A DNA stretch of 64,000 bases from Taeniopygia guttata (Eukaryota; Chordata; Aves; Passeriformes; Estrildidae): the NCBI RefSeq assembly GCF_048771995.1, contig NC_133024.1, forward strand, positions 88,754,501 to 88,818,500, read 5' to 3'. Of this stretch, positions 12,731-27,718 are shown in pieces. The notes below the pieces were generated by a model. That model saw only the letters and a program-made list of their open reading frames with translations, was not told the origin of the DNA and did not search any database. How positions within the stretch are numbered: the stretch's first letter is position 1; every line of letters begins with the position of its first letter. A program made the position numbers and the translations under genes.

Positions 12731-15700
12731 GGGAAAGTAACACTAAACTTGTGGTAAATTACTTGGGAGTGAAACTTAAACATAATGTAAATCTATTTAA
12801 TGCTTCTGGCCATTTAAATGAGACATTAAATAATAAATTTCAATGTTATGAGTAGTCTGAGACCAGATAAGAATGCAGAGATCAAATAGACAAAAAAGGC
12901 TCATGTAGAGCCTAAGGCAATCGTCAGGACTCTTTGGAGCCATCACATATGCTAACTGCTTTAGAAAGACCAGACACAAGTTGACCTTATTTAGGAAGTC
13001 TTCTTTCACTTACAGAAAATGATCCCACAGGTCCCATCATGCAAGCACTTTAACCAGAATAAATTATGCTACTTAAAGCCAACCACACTGTCCTCAGCTT
13101 CACTCAGTGTTCACAAACCCATGAATACTGTCTCTTTTTGCCAGACACACAGCTCTTTAAAAATTACAATATTGGATTTTGCCATTTCTTTATTGTTTGT
13201 TGATTATTTGATCTTGCTTTTTATTAGCATATTTTTGAAAAGTTTTGAATAGCTTTGTGCAGTTGTTCTTTCAATTTAAAGGTGGAGTCTATGTAAATTC
13301 ATAAATACTTTTCCAAATATTCTAGTGTCCAGAAAGGATCATAAATCACTTCAACTAAATAATAAATATACTGAATGTCTCATAAGTTGCTTGTGATCCA
13401 AAGAATATATTTAAAAGGCAGAATGAGCAAGTTTAAGGCAGAAGTACTTAAAACAAGAAAAAAGGGAGAAATAAAGAGAAGAAAGCAACATTACTTAACA
13501 CTAATTATTTTGGCTATGTCTGAATGAGCACACAGGACTAACTACTCAAGGCCATCACTAGTTTTAAGCATATGCTTATATCACCTCTCAATGTATTCAA
13601 TGCAATGCTACAATTTGGCTTAATTTGGGGAGAGGAAAAGGTTTGCAAGGTACCTTTAGCAGCAGTGGCCCAGTAACCAGCTCATCAAAGTAGTGGCAGA
13701 ATGTAGACTGTCTTCACAGACAATGAGGTACTGTCCCCGACTTCTGTAAAATTGAAAACAAAAGTGAAAAATGTGGCTTTGATGAATATATAAGGCATTT
13801 CACTTGAAGCAGCTATTCTAAGAAAGACTACCTTGCTATCAGTTGAGGGTGTGTATGTGGCAGATTAAACATGGAGCACACTGGGAGCACACTGAAACCC
13901 AACCAGCCTATAAATTACATACAACCTTCTTTATTTTTTTTTTTTTCTAATGTTGCCCATGTACTTATCTTTGAATTCTTTTTAAAGAACTATTATTTTA
14001 GCCTACAAAGGGTTTTTACTGCTGTTAGGTTCCACTGCACAAAAAAAGAATCAACCCATTGCACTCATGTTTCCCTGCTTTTGTCCTTTGATGAGCTTGG
14101 GGAGGGAAAAAGAACAAAGAAAAACCTCCCACAGGAAGAAACTATTCCTAATAACCATGCTCACGTGCCTCTAACAGCAACAATTCACTCTAATTTTTAA
14201 TGATAGTTACTTCTTATGTGCCCTCACGACTTTATAATAGATTTCAACCAGTGTACAAAGTCCATGTGTGCAAAAATTTAAATTATTCCATAGTTTTCCT
14301 TGCTGAATGGTATCACATTGAGCCATGTTTTATTCATCAACCACAAGCCTGACCTTTTAAAAAAATTCTTCCCAGCTGTTTAAAACAGCAAAAAGACCAT
14401 TTATTTCAATTTATGCTTAATAAACTGCAGCTCAAAGGAAAGACCTTGGCTTGCATAAGTGCATCTTCATAGAAGTCCATGTAGACATTGTATCAAAAAG
14501 CTGCTGCAAACCTGTTTCTGATGAACCCTGTCATCAGACAGGATGGAAATGGTAGTGCTTTCTGCCAAAGAGGATGCAGCTTTTCTTACCAGACTAGAAA
14601 TCTATTCTGTAAACATACTCTAATTTTTGGTCTATGTTCTCCACACCCATATTCATTTCATTTGTACCCTACAGTCTCATATGGCTGTGTATGCTTGGGT
14701 TTCCTCTTCTTATGAATGTGTCCAAAGACTTCTGTGGAAAAGGCATCACTGGAAAATAACTCCCTTTTGGCATCATCACTACAAGTTGTGTTGTTAAATG
14801 TACTGTGGTGGGTCAAACAAGAAAATATGGACTTTATACAATTTTGAAATAAAACACCAAGAAATGCAGCAGCAAGAGGGAACATCTCATCTCTACTAGC
14901 CTGCATGGTCAAAAATGAATTTCTGATCTGAAGGTGCAGCTAAACACATAAGAAAGATGTCTTAAGCAGTCACAGCTCCATCTGGCTTGTGTCTCAAGGC
15001 TCACGAATGGCATATTGGTACTTTGATTACTTCTGTCCTGTGTGTGCAATAAATCCATAGCTTTGCAGTTACCCCTGACATACTTACTCAGCTGTATAGG
15101 CAAAGACTAGAGAAGGCAGACACAAGATGTGTTTCTGATCTATCTGCACAACAAATAACTGCATCAAAGGTAAGAAGACAGGGAAGGCAGGAAAACTTAC
15201 TCTGGTCCTTTGTTGTTTCTGTGTGCGTGGGCTGTGTGCAAGCACAGTCTATTGGTTATAAACTATGGGAAGGATGGACATTTAAGGATGAAAAATTATT
15301 CTATGCAAATTTTAATATTTATGATTGAGGATGTATCTAGGACAAAAATAAATTGTGCCTGATTACTACCTGTGGAGCCATGGCAGTGACTCTAATCTAA
15401 GTTAATAGCAGCCAGATGGACAATCAAGAACAAAATTTGGCAGAAATCAGGATGAGAACCTGTGAAGAAATTATGTTTACCACATCACAGGCAATACACT
15501 AGGGTTAAAAACAACAATATCAATTATTCAGCCACCAGACAGATTTGCTTCTGCATCAGAAATCTCCTGCAGGACAAATCAAATTCACATTCTTTATTTT
15601 GGCATTCAACTATATTTACTGCTTTATTAGAGATGGCAACAGGAAAGTGTTTTCCCTCTCTCATCCCACACTTGTGAATATGTCTTTCATAAGGATTAAA

Positions 15701-18700
15701 CTGGCACAGCCACCAGCTGGTTGCAAATAACTGGTCATTAGTGCTGACTAGGATTTACTTTGAAACCATGAAGTTACTAAGCTCCTTCAATACCAACATC
15801 ATTTTGCAGCAAGCCCTGCATCATATCCAAGAAGCTGAGAGTGTGTAGCTCTCTTGGCTGTAACTTTTATGGGGGTAGTTTATTTTTCATGCACCATGAA
15901 CAGTCTTGCCTCAGCAGGCTCTACTAAACAAAGCAGGAAAGTTCTTTGGTCTGCTGAGGAAAACCAAACTCCCTTATCAGCACTTTCCAGAGTCTCAGCC
16001 AAATACCTGGTAAATTGCTCAAGGAAACAAGAGTCATAAAGCCACCAGCTGCTGTTGGATCATCCTGCATGGGGATACACAGACAGTGCATCTCATGGAG
16101 ACCAGACGGGCCTGATGACCTTGATTTTGGAGCACCTGCATGTGGGCATGGTTCTGAATATACTAAAGAGAACAGAATAGAGATGCCAAGTTATCTCCAC
16201 TGAAGCAAGAGTTCATTCATTTTTTTTACTTGCATTTCACTTTTTTTCTTTTCTCTTAAGTAGGCAGTTACGTCTCAGTCTGGCCTCTTGTGTGACAAAC
16301 CAAGAGTCGGGGATTTGTAAGTTTTTCCACTAAAGAGAACCCAGTGAAACAGTTAGCCATCATTGATATAACTTTTTATTTAGAAGAATTCCCAGACAGA
16401 AAGAAAAAGTCTAAGTTTCTGCTTTTGTCTTTCCACCCTTGAAGTAACATGGAAGTGACTATACTACACCCTACATACTCTTCCCTTATAATTCATACTG
16501 CTACTTGCATCCTGCTCCTGTTTAACCTTTCCTATTTCAATGTCCAAAGAAGATGACACAAACTGTTTCCATTCCCTGGCTGCAAGAACCAGAAAAATCA
16601 ATTCAGCTTCTTCCTTCTGAGAATTACCAGCCAGCACTGTGTGATTCAAAGACCTTATCCTTGCAGAGAGGCAAAATCAGTGAAAGTCTTCCACTGAACC
16701 TGTAAGAGCCCTTCTTGGGCTACTGAAAATTATTTGTGAAACAGTTGAGCAATGAATAATGTGCAACATTAGTTGCACAGCAGCATCTTCAGAGGACAAT
16801 CCATCCTCAAACAGCTTCCCTGAGGCTGGTTATCCCAGATTAGGCAACTCACTGATTCATCCTCAGGACAGCATCTCTCTTTCCCTCTCCACCTGTAACT
16901 TCAGGAGGTTGTTGCCAGGGTAACTTCTGACAATGGTTCAGGTTCAAATTCCAATATTTGCCTGTTTGGTGTTTGTCTGTCCCTTCACTCCTCCTTCACT
17001 AAAATTCTCTCAGCAAATTCATCTGCTGAGTATTTACCAAACAAACAGGTGAAAGGGACATGGCCATGGATGAGCACACTTTTTTTCCCTAAAGCAGAAG
17101 AGAGCTGTGCAAAATAAGTTCAGCCAGCTACAAAACTTTAGCCAGGCTCATCTCATGATGCATGGTGCTTTGTACCCTTAAACTCCATCACTCCCACTCT
17201 TGTCATGACCACACACAGATGCTATACAATATTCACCGTAATTTTTTTCCTTTATCGTTTAGAGTTATTCTCTCATCCACATACCCGGTACTTCCAAAAT
17301 AATAGATAGACCCAGCTCATCTGCACATATCACATTTCCAAGATGCCTTGACTGCCTCTGCTTGAGGCTGAAATGTATGCCCATGATCTTCATAAACCTA
17401 CCTTAAATGAAAGATATACTCATTTCAGCAAAATTTAATCCAACCTATAATGATACAACCTACTCTGTCAAGCAGTTAACACATTTTGAATGGCCAAACT
17501 GCACCTGAAACTTGTTTATTCTAAATAAGACTGGTTTCTGACTTCAACTAAATAATTCACACCTGCTAACACAACTATAATTGCAGCCTAGCAACTCTGA
17601 AAGTGCTTGTTCCAGAATTAATATCTGAGCTTATTGTCAAGCCCAGAGGCAAACACATTTATTATGTTTTGCAATTGGCAAACAGAAACAGGAATTAAAA
17701 TTTTCTCTGATGAAAAACCATTTTGAGCTACACCTTGTTTGGGAGATAAAATTTCTAAAGAGGAAGGAAGAGAAATGACAAAAGAAAGACAAGACAACAG
17801 TGTTGTGCATGTTGCAGAACCACAATGAAGGAGCAGTTAAAAATGTATCCTGCTGTTCAATTAAGGAGCAGAAGAAAAGGAAGTGCCCATAGGTTTTACA
17901 ATGTCGTGACATTCTTATTCAGAAAAAAAAGTAAGAACAGGGTGCCCAGAAAGGCCTCTGTTTTCACATTCAGGCAAAATTGCAACAGACATTACAAATT
18001 TAGGCAACTAAATATATTATTGTATTAATGGTCAAAGTTTCTACCAAAGGCTGAAAAGGACTGGACATTGGGTTTTGCCTCATCCCTTTATGATGCATAA
18101 ATTCCAGCCCTGCATTAAATAAATTTTTAAAAGAGTATTACATTGTAAGCCTGGTAAGTGGAGTCTGTGTCTTGATTGGTAGGGTACCCTATTCCCCAGT
18201 GGCAATGGCTGCCTTTTTATATTTAATTTCTAAGCCATCCATTGCAGCATATATCTATGAAACCACTCAGTCGTGCAAACAATAACAAAGCACAAAGAGT
18301 GCTTGTATTTTAAGCCATACATTGTTAATACAGAAAAGATGACCTCAAACTACTTATTTTAGTAGGAAATGGCAATGGACAATATTAATATTTACTTATC
18401 TGAAATTTTGTTTTTATGGAATCTTTTGCCTGGGGTAAGAGATAGTGGAGAATCCAGTGTTCCCTGGTCTCTGGCTGGTCTTATTTTGGTTTTTTGAAGA
18501 GTGACACACAGCAAAGTAAGACAGCTGTTGTATGCACTTGGAAAACACCAGCTCAAATTGCCACTGAAAGTTTTAAAAATAGAAATGTTGGAGGAACAAG
18601 CTGCTCAGTAGTGCTCAGTGAAGGCTATTTTTCTTGAGCCTTTAGAAGTTGAGAAGTAAGTTATCATTCATCCCTGCTGAAGCCTGTGCTTTACCCAATT

Positions 18701-20449
18701 CCAGTTACGCAGTCACGCTACGCACAGCAGCTGAAGGCAACGCTCCCCCACCTCCATGTCTGGCCAGTACCAACAAGATGGAATACAATTCACTATTAGC
18801 TAAGTAGGGTTGTGCCAAAGAAATAATGGACATGGTTGCCAGGTCTCTCTTGTTAAGGATATAATCCCCAGAACCTTACAATCAGGGAATTGGTCCTTCC
18901 AAGAGTGTCTTGCCCTTGGGCATCTATAAAAGAGATGTTCCACTCCACTTTGTTTTTCCTAGCAGTCAAACTAGTCAGGAGAAAAATAATGCTGTTTACT
19001 TCAAGAGCCTGCTGACTTGCAAAGCACATTGCCAGCAAGTTGCCCCTTGGGTGTGCTGATGGAAGATGATGAAAAAAAGGGGGGGAAATGGGGAAACTGG
19101 GATTTTTAAGTCTTCTATTCAAGAACCAAAACAAAACCAGATAGTGTCAAGAAGAATGGAGGGAAACAAAATGGATACAATGAAGGCTGGGACCTGCAGA
19201 AGCAAAGAGGGCTGGATCTTACATAGGGCTAAAAGTAGGAACTATGAAAACCTGCATGCTGAGCAGGGAGCTGCTTGAACTGCACAGCAGGGGCTTGATG
19301 GAGAAGGGTAGGGCTGACCTCTAGTCTGGCACTTGCAGTCTTGCTCTCTCCTGAAAGGATGTATCAACCTACAAGGGAGGGGGCTACCCTCACTGCCAAA
19401 CAAATTCTCCTTACACTTTCTTAGAGCACCAAATCCTGGGAAGATTTCTTTCTGCCTTTCCAACCACATAATGGAAATTTCAACAAGGATGTATGAATGT
19501 GATCCTCCCAGTCTATTCGTTCCATTTTATACAATTCGTCTTAAAATATGTTGGCTCAAGTGTTGGAGAGAATAATCTGTGCAACAGGGCTAGTGATTAC
19601 ACCAGTCACTCAGATCCAGTTTTAGTCAACAGGTCAATGACTACCTCAGGGAAAAAAAAAAAAAAAAAACAAAAACAAAACCCACAACACTTTAAAACAG
19701 CACTTGTTTCCCAGCTGAAGAGTCCAAAAGAGAACAAAGACCAGAATTCCTCATGCTGTTCTCAAACTAAAAAGAATTATCTACCCCAGAGAGAGAGTTC
19801 ATTCCAGATGATTGTGGCAACTTGCAGAAAAATTGCAGGTCCTTCCAGCACAAGGATCCAGAAAGTTTATGGTTTGTTATACCCAGGGGAACAAGAGGGA
19901 AGATACCTATTTTCAGAGTTCTCATCTGCTTGATAATAAGAATTAACTAAAAGTTAGGTCCCTCAGATTACAGAATCCTAGGAAGGTAGCTGTGTACTGC
20001 CTTCAGCAGTTCATATCAAAGCTGTTCCTTGTGGTAATGTCTACTTTCCCTACATCTCAGAGGTACTGAGGGCACTCACACGTCCCCTCCCAGAAATAAG
20101 AGTAGTAGCCAAAGCCACCAGTCAAAAGGTGATGCAAAAAATGCCTGCTTATTCACATGAAAAGAGTGGTGTGATTTAAGCACCAAACTTGAGAAGGGAA
20201 TTCACAAATAAAAATAGGAAACAAAAACAGGCAAGGAACTCTGTTCACCCCGAACATGAGCACCATGTCCAGTCTAATGCCGCGAGTACTCTCATTCAAG
20301 GAAGCTTGAGTTTGTAATTAAGGACAAAGGATTTTTCTAGACACCAACGTATCTGAAAGTGAAATTTTCCAGTCCCTGAATGCCTTTGCAGAGGGAGCAT
20401 TTAGGTCCCTGCTTCCCTTTATGGAAGCAAATCAGCAGCACATGCACAT
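12731..20449. other. intergenic, no gene seen
   Basis: AT-rich sequence with homopolymer runs (poly-T near 13929-13947, poly-A near 19651-19669). Open frames are short and without family signatures. I see no exon-like block with splice sites and no RNA gene. Confidence 0.5.
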
Positions 20450-20875
20450 CCAAGGGCAGACTCACCCCTCGGCAGAGTCTCACAGCAGCTCAGGCGGGAT
20501 CAGGAAGGGAATTCCTAGCGCTGACACCGCCACCAGTGACCTGGCAGAACGAAGGCTGAAGCTGCTGAAACCAAAACAGGCAGAGGGAAGAGTTATCACG
20601 AAGTGAAGCAACAGGCATAAGCAGCAGCCAGCAGGCCACCATTACGGCAGTGCGTACAATTATTTTTTTTCGCTAGCAACAAACTCTTGGTTACTTCAAG
20701 AAAATACAGCAAAAACCTCTCGGGAGAACGCAAAGCTCTCCTCCCGCCGGTGCGGCGGTGCCGCTGGGTTCCGCTGGAGCTATCCCGAGCAGTGCCGCCT
20801 GCCGGAGCCGCCTGCCGGATCCTTGTTTTCCTCGCGTTTTGTTCCCGTTTTTGATTAACTTGGGTGTTTTGATAG
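20450..20875. promoter_or_regulatory. isolated CpG-rich patch
   Basis: Within otherwise CpG-poor AT-rich DNA, this stretch is dense in CG dinucleotides, above all 20640-20870 (for example GCCGGTGCGGCGGTGCCGC near 20745 and CTGCCGGAGCCGCCTGCCGG near 20800). In vertebrates such patches often mark unmethylated promoters or enhancers. It lies about 11 kb upstream of the first sulfotransferase coding exon and could hold a distal promoter, a non-coding first exon or an lncRNA start, but no transcript structure can be read from the sequence. Confidence 0.4.
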
Positions 20876-23800
20876 ACGAGACAAGGGCTGATGAAAGCTA
20901 AGGATTTTAGAAGTACCCTTCACATTTCATTAAAATGCCTCATAAAATGTTTTCTAGAGGTTTAACTTCTCTGTATGGTGCTCAGTTTCTTTAGATGTTT
21001 TGAATCAGGAGGGAGACGGGACTTTTTTTATTTTTTTTAATTGATACTCTCCAGCACAATAAAAGCTCAATCAGTAAAACACTTAAGCAAACCCTTGCCT
21101 TTAAGTGATTTCTCCGATGGTGGTAGAAATAATTGCAGGTCCTCAAAGTCCTGTAGAGCAAGGACTGAGATCAGGGGAAAAAAGAAAAAAACATACTTCT
21201 AAAAGTACCTGCCTCTTACCTGCCAAACAAAAAGTATCTCTCTATTATTTACCAAGGAATCACCCAGAAATATTCTGGATTCCTGGATTGAGAATTATGC
21301 ATGGGGTGGGGAGGGGGGGAGCAAGGGAAAGAGTATGTGAAATAAAACTTTAATTCTTATATGAAGAAAATCTATATATTGCAAAATCACTCCACATCCT
21401 GAACTATAACAAATTGACAATGGAGCATTTAAAGTCATTAACAAGTTAGTATTGAGGAATCCAAAAATTCTTGTCTTATGTTTTAAAATTATTTATAGCT
21501 TTCCAGAACTGATAACCTCAAATTCTTGCTGGACTTTTAAAATAATGCTAATTTAACAACCTGTATACCAGCTCTACCTTTACACTCAAGAAACTTAGGC
21601 ACAGGGAGTATCTAAAGCTAGAACTTAAGCTGTGCTGATCAGTCTTGGGTGACCAACCTGAATTATCAGTGGAGCCTGTAGCAAATATAAAAGGTGTTTG
21701 CCTTGCCACTTTTTAGACTGTACAAAGAAGTTGATAAGGAAATAATTTTCAAAATAAAAATAAAGGACCTTTAGTGAAAGTTTCCTGCTTATATTTTTAA
21801 AGAAATAAATCCTTCAAACAACTTGTACTTAAATTATGGACTTCTGTGCAATATTTTGTTAAGGGTATCAAAAGTATAGAAATATGCTCCAAAAGTATTA
21901 TCTTAATTTATGGATTATAACTCCATCAAAAGAGTTATAGTGCCACATTCTTTTTTTTAAAACTGCCTTTTTATAGTCTTACATGTACTTAAAGCATATT
22001 TGCAATCAGTTCCTGATCAGTTGTGAGTGTGCTCAGCACCAACACAAATCTGTCCCTAGGTCTTTCCCTCTGTTCTCCAGACAATGTGACACACATAATT
22101 AGTGGCCAGCTGTGATCATTTCGCCTTGCAGCTTACTGCCACATCTACAGGGACTTTCAAGCACTCATGTGTAGTGTGATGGCCTCTGTTGGCAGCCAGG
22201 GAGTCTCTGAAGAGCCAGGCAGCTCCTTCAGATTGGTGGAAGTTGCTTAAATCCCTGGTATGCAATTTTAGCCAGCACATCTGCCTAAACCCCGCTAGGA
22301 TGGGATTTCCTGAAGTGCTGGTGATTCCTTCAACATCTAATCCAACAGAGAGCATCAGAACAGCCTTCTAGGATAAGCTTCATGCTTCAAAGGGGACCCA
22401 TTGCTCTGGAAGGAAAAAAACTTCTGAGAGAAGGCTGGTTGTTTTAGGACCTGTTGAGTGACTACAGCTGGCACAGGAAGCTGTACAAAATGAGAGAAAT
22501 AAGAAACATCTAATATCTGTCCTGGCTGTGTGCAGGCCCACAAACACCTATTCCCAGCCATGCCAGAGTCAACCAGCAGTGCATGCTGTCTGTGCCAAAT
22601 CCATCAGGGCCTGGTGCAGCATTGCAGTTTTTGGGATTAGAAGTCTTCATCTAATTATCAAGTTCCTATATCAGTTCTCCCAGCATCCTATGTCCTGATT
22701 CAAGAGCTTTTTATATATGAAAGCCGGGGGGTGTAAATAAAAAAGAGTGAATTTCATTATGAAATAATAAGGCATTGAAAGCACCTCCATGATTATGAAG
22801 GCGTCTGCACTGATCTAAGAGCAGAGGAGGAGCAAGAGAAAGCTCTGGCAGAAAAGCAGATAGAGACAGATAAGCTCTGGAGATCAGCCAGTCCTTCTTA
22901 TTGGAACAAAAAACATCTCATTTCAGTCTTGGAGGATGTGATTGTTCCTGTGGCTTGCCACCACTGTTGAGTGACAATAAGAGAGCTGGATGAATGGCCA
23001 GTTGACATGGGAGGTAATACAAAATTAGGTTTTACAGTGAGGAAAGTGAACATGCAGTGAGGACAGTCATCAACTAACTGGAACACTTCTGAGCACTCAC
23101 AGAGCACTGCTCAAAGGACATTTTTGCTACTTGTTCCCCAAGCAAACTGCACAGGTTTTAATCATTTAGTTGCTGAAGCACAGTGCTTTTTTACCAAGAA
23201 AGGATAAACCAAGTCCATTTGACAAGATACCAAGAAATAAGCTGAATTTAGAGGGGAAAAATGCACTTATCATTCCTTTCATTTTGCATTTTACATGTAA
23301 ATTGAATGATATTGCACTTTATCTCATTCTGAACTACAACACAGAACTGGCAGGAATATCTTTGTCTGGAATGTAAGCACAATGGGAATTCCAAGGCATC
23401 CTTCAGTCATACACCACATACACACACATATGTACACAGTCACAAAAATGACTATACACAAACATGTAAACACCTATATTTGAGATTAATAAATACACAT
23501 GACAGTATCTCTTAGATTTAACGTATTGTCTCTGAGCAAAAGGAATTTACAAATAAATTCTAATTTATTTGTAAGATTAGTTTTTTTCAATGTGCAACAT
23601 GGCTGCAACAGATTGCTGAATTTAATCACATGTAGTTTTTATGCCTGCCACAAATTGATAGGATTGTTACTGGGAGACATCTACAGGTGGGAATCGAATG
23701 TGTTATTAAGTCTTTAAAACAAGTGATCCTGTCACTGATGTCCCAAAGCTCCATGCTGAACGCAGTGCCTGGTTAGCTCCCTACTAGCTCTCCATTGCCC

Positions 23801-26800
23801 CACTCCCAAGGCAGAGGACTGTGATGCTAAGGATCATTTTTAGATCCCTGGGCTCAAGAGAATCCTGAACAATCCATTCTGAGGGACAGTCAGTCTGAAC
23901 GGATCTTAGGGAGCACAGCCAAGGATTAAGGACAAGCACTCACCGGTGCAGCCTTGCTGGTCCAGCTCTGGGATGGAGGCAGGATTGATGATGGGATCCA
24001 GGGCACATGCATTCTGGTTTATTGCAGACCTGGCTTCCTCCATGAGTGTAATTCAGTCTCTGAGTGCAGGCTTGTATTTGCTGGGACAGGAATCTCTCGC
24101 TCATTGTCTTTTACTTAATTCTGTATTCCCGCAGCACTGGATTTTAAATAAGCCTACAATCAAAATACAACATAAATGGAGCAAGAAAATCTTCTTACGG
24201 ATTTACTATCACGTATCCAACTGTCATATAGTACAGAATCCTAGTCCCTTCAGCAGCCCACAACTGAGTTAACTTCTTGCAGATATGAGGAATAGGACAA
24301 GGCAGCTGGTGGGTGCTCAGGTCACTGTAGATGACATCAGGTGAGATAGAGTCCTTGGATTTAATTTAGACAGAATGCTTCTTTCTGCAACAGTCCTTAT
24401 GATAGTGCTCCAACCCACTTCTGACATGAGACACATTTCTGATCTAGAGACACACTAGGAATGTTTATAAGTAGTGCTGTTGGCTTTTACATGCTGGCAA
24501 AGGAAACAAGTGCTATATAGTACACAATCCTACTGTATAACAACAAAGTTCAAGTATTTATCCCTGTAAAAATATTGGTGGAAGCCTTGTCAACACCAGT
24601 TGCTTAAATAGAGGTGGTCACTTGTCTTCAAATTTCGAGTGAGCATTAACACTAAAAATAAATTCATTTTTGACCTACTTCTGCATTTGTGTCATGAAAT
24701 GCTCACACTTCTGACCAGTGTGAGAAGGCTTCTCATATGAGTGTTTCCTGACCTTACCTTCTGAGTTAGATTTGCTGCATGTTGGCTGCCAGCTGACAAG
24801 TGAATCCAGGCATCTGTTCCTAAATTGGCTGCTCTGGGACAGCAGCTTCAGGTGCTAAGCCTTGAAATTTGCTCTGTGCAGTTTTAGACAATAATTGAGG
24901 GGGTTTGTTACATTTTGTATCTATAACTATCACACAGAATTGCATTTCCTGCATCCATTGGAATGTATCCACTGCCTTTGCACACTAAGGGATTGCTGAC
25001 TTACATACACAGAGTCCTTCAAGCAAGTCAGATGCTAATTTAGCATATTTCCAAGATGTTTGCCCATGTCTGACAGGCATGACCCACAGGAGAGTTCCCT
25101 CCTGTAGACAAGCAACTGGGGGTCAGATTGGGTGTCCAAGGGGATTAGACACCTATTGCTTAGGCAGTTAAATTCACATAACCCTTATGCTATTTTGGCC
25201 CCAGATTAGCCCATCCCTACCCCCAGGAACAGCCCCTCCAAAGCTTCACCACCAACCACAAAACTCCATGGAGCAAGCAACAGCTGCCATCTTCACACAG
25301 CTCTGCAACCCTCAGTGAATCAAGAAATTCCTATAAATTGATCTCAGAATTTTCCAGTTTGTTACAAGGTTTACAGCAGAGACCAGACTAAGAGAGCACA
25401 ATGAGCAAAAAAAGTAATTCAAGTGATGACAAACAAGCTGAAGAAGTAGCTGCAGTTATCTAGAAGTATGTCTTTGTGGTTTACAAAAATGAATACTTTT
25501 TAATATAAAGGTGTGATCATTGGTCATGTTTGGTAGGCTATTTACAGTGAAAGTTTTATTAAAACTCACCAGCTATCCAAGAAAGAAAAAAATATTACCT
25601 TCTTGGAAAAACAAAAAAATAAGGAGCTTTATTCCCAAACTTTTGACCCCCAAACAACAAAACAATTACACAAATGCTTGGCTTCAATCATATGCTAAAG
25701 TTCCCATAATCAGTGAAATAAAATACAATGGCACTTCAGAGTGTTTTGAATCAGCTACAAATTTAATTTTCCTTTGAACTCTGTTTCAGGTATATTTCAT
25801 CACAAAATATAAAGGTCATTGGGAGGGAGTTTTTAACTGGTTTTGGTATTTCTAAATAAATTTATTGAATTAGTCAATTGAAAAATATGGGTTTCAGAAT
25901 TCTCTAAACTGAGTGGTCACTAAAAGTCACAAACCTCCTGGTATAACAAAATCACAATTTAGCATGCTGGCAAAATCCAGGTCAAACTTATGGAGCACAG
26001 CATTACCAGTATTATTTAGGTTATAGGTTTTCTTAATAGTTTAGTTGAGCTGAGAGACTCTGTTTTCCCTCAATTAATTTAGAAAAGCTGTGTGGCTGAT
26101 GCTGTGGAAAGACATAGTCTTTCATAAAACCTGGAAATAAGCACAGATACTTGTACAAAGCAAGCAGATTATTTCATTATTTTAATTTGCCAAATTTTAA
26201 ATTTGGCATATATGTCAGTATTTATCTTGTAACTACTAGCTAGTGTTACAGCAGAAAGAAAAAAATGAATTATCAGCCTGAAGAAAATCACCTCCATATA
26301 GTGGCCATTTAGCCACCAAAACCCAGGACCAATCATGGCTCATTGGTTGAATGCCATGTCAATTAAGGTATAACTCAAAAATATTTAGAGGCTTTCTTAC
26401 ATGTGAAAACACCATGCCTGAAGAATCAGTGCTGTCAGGTGGGTCACAGAGCAGTTAAATGTTCAGAACATGGAGAAGTGAGCAGGAACTCCAATTTCAG
26501 AGCTTCACAATCACATGATAAAAATGATTGATATTCCACAAATTGAACTCTGAACATCATGTGCAAACACAACCTCAAGAATTCAAAGCTTAGACAAGAG
26601 TCTTTGCATGTTGATTGATGGCCCTGTGTCACTCTGGTTTATGGGTTATGACCATTGGAGACTTCAAAATGAACTAAGCCAAACATAACAGCATCTTTGC
26701 TCAGTGAAGCAAGAATGCAGGACTCAGAAACCAAACTGTTCTGTCAAAAAAAGAAAATACTTAGCTCAAAAAATCTGTCAGACTTTCAACACTTTTGACA

Positions 26801-27718
26801 GCTTCTATAGTCAATGAATACAAAAAAGACTAAGATGAATGCAATCAAAGCATTCTTTGACATTAAAAATCCCTAATTTGGTGTAATAGCTTTAAATAAT
26901 TCACACATCTCTTTTATGTAGGTCTCTCTGTCTTGGTTGTTCTTTAGAAGAAATATCTTTATTAAAGTAAACAAAAATAAACTATTCTTATATTGGATAG
27001 CATTAGCAACTGTCTTTACATACAGTACAAAAGTATGATAGTACTTTAATGACTTTAAATATGAACAGCCTATTTTAAAATATGCTGAAAAATAGCTGTC
27101 TTTTGAACACAGAAATATCAAGTATGTTCATCTGGTATTAGGCCTGTCATTTCTTATGACAGGAGGATTTTTTCTCAGCATCTAAAATGAAATGTCTATT
27201 AATGGTCATAATTACCTAAGCCTTGAAATTCAGCCATAGTTATTATAAGAACATTGCTTTGTAAGATATTTTCTGTTGATTTGCAATCTTCTGTTCTTTA
27301 ATTTAATTAGGAATCCACATGTCTGACATCATTTTAGTTGAAAAAGAAAAATCGCATGAAACTGGATTATTAATATGTTGCTGATTTTTTTACCATTTGG
27401 AAAGCTACAAACAGCATAGGGTTTATGAACTTTCAGTAAATTCAACAGAAGAGTTTTAGGTCAGACATAAGCAATCTAAGGAAAGACACCTATCCAAATT
27501 TATAAAAAATAAGAGGCCATATTTTCTTAAATTTGTACTGAAGATACACTTAAAAGATTTGAATTGAGATTTAATCATCAGTAGTGACTTTCTAGGAGAT
27601 ATTTTTCAAGACAACTAGAAGAATGAAGAATGAACATTGTTAAAAGGTAAGAACTTTCTAATACCTCACAAACCATCCTGTCACTCTTTTGTCATTCATA
27701 CAGTTTAGATCAAAGCAC
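20876..27718. other. intergenic, no gene seen
   Basis: AT-rich sequence with no recognisable coding block, RNA gene or repeat family. Short CA-rich stretches occur near 23418-23440. Confidence 0.5.

Noticed and set aside
20421-20606. 61-codon + strand frame at the edge of the CpG-rich patch
   Set aside because: Short, no motif, no splice signals fitting a neighbouring exon. The CpG patch itself is reported instead.
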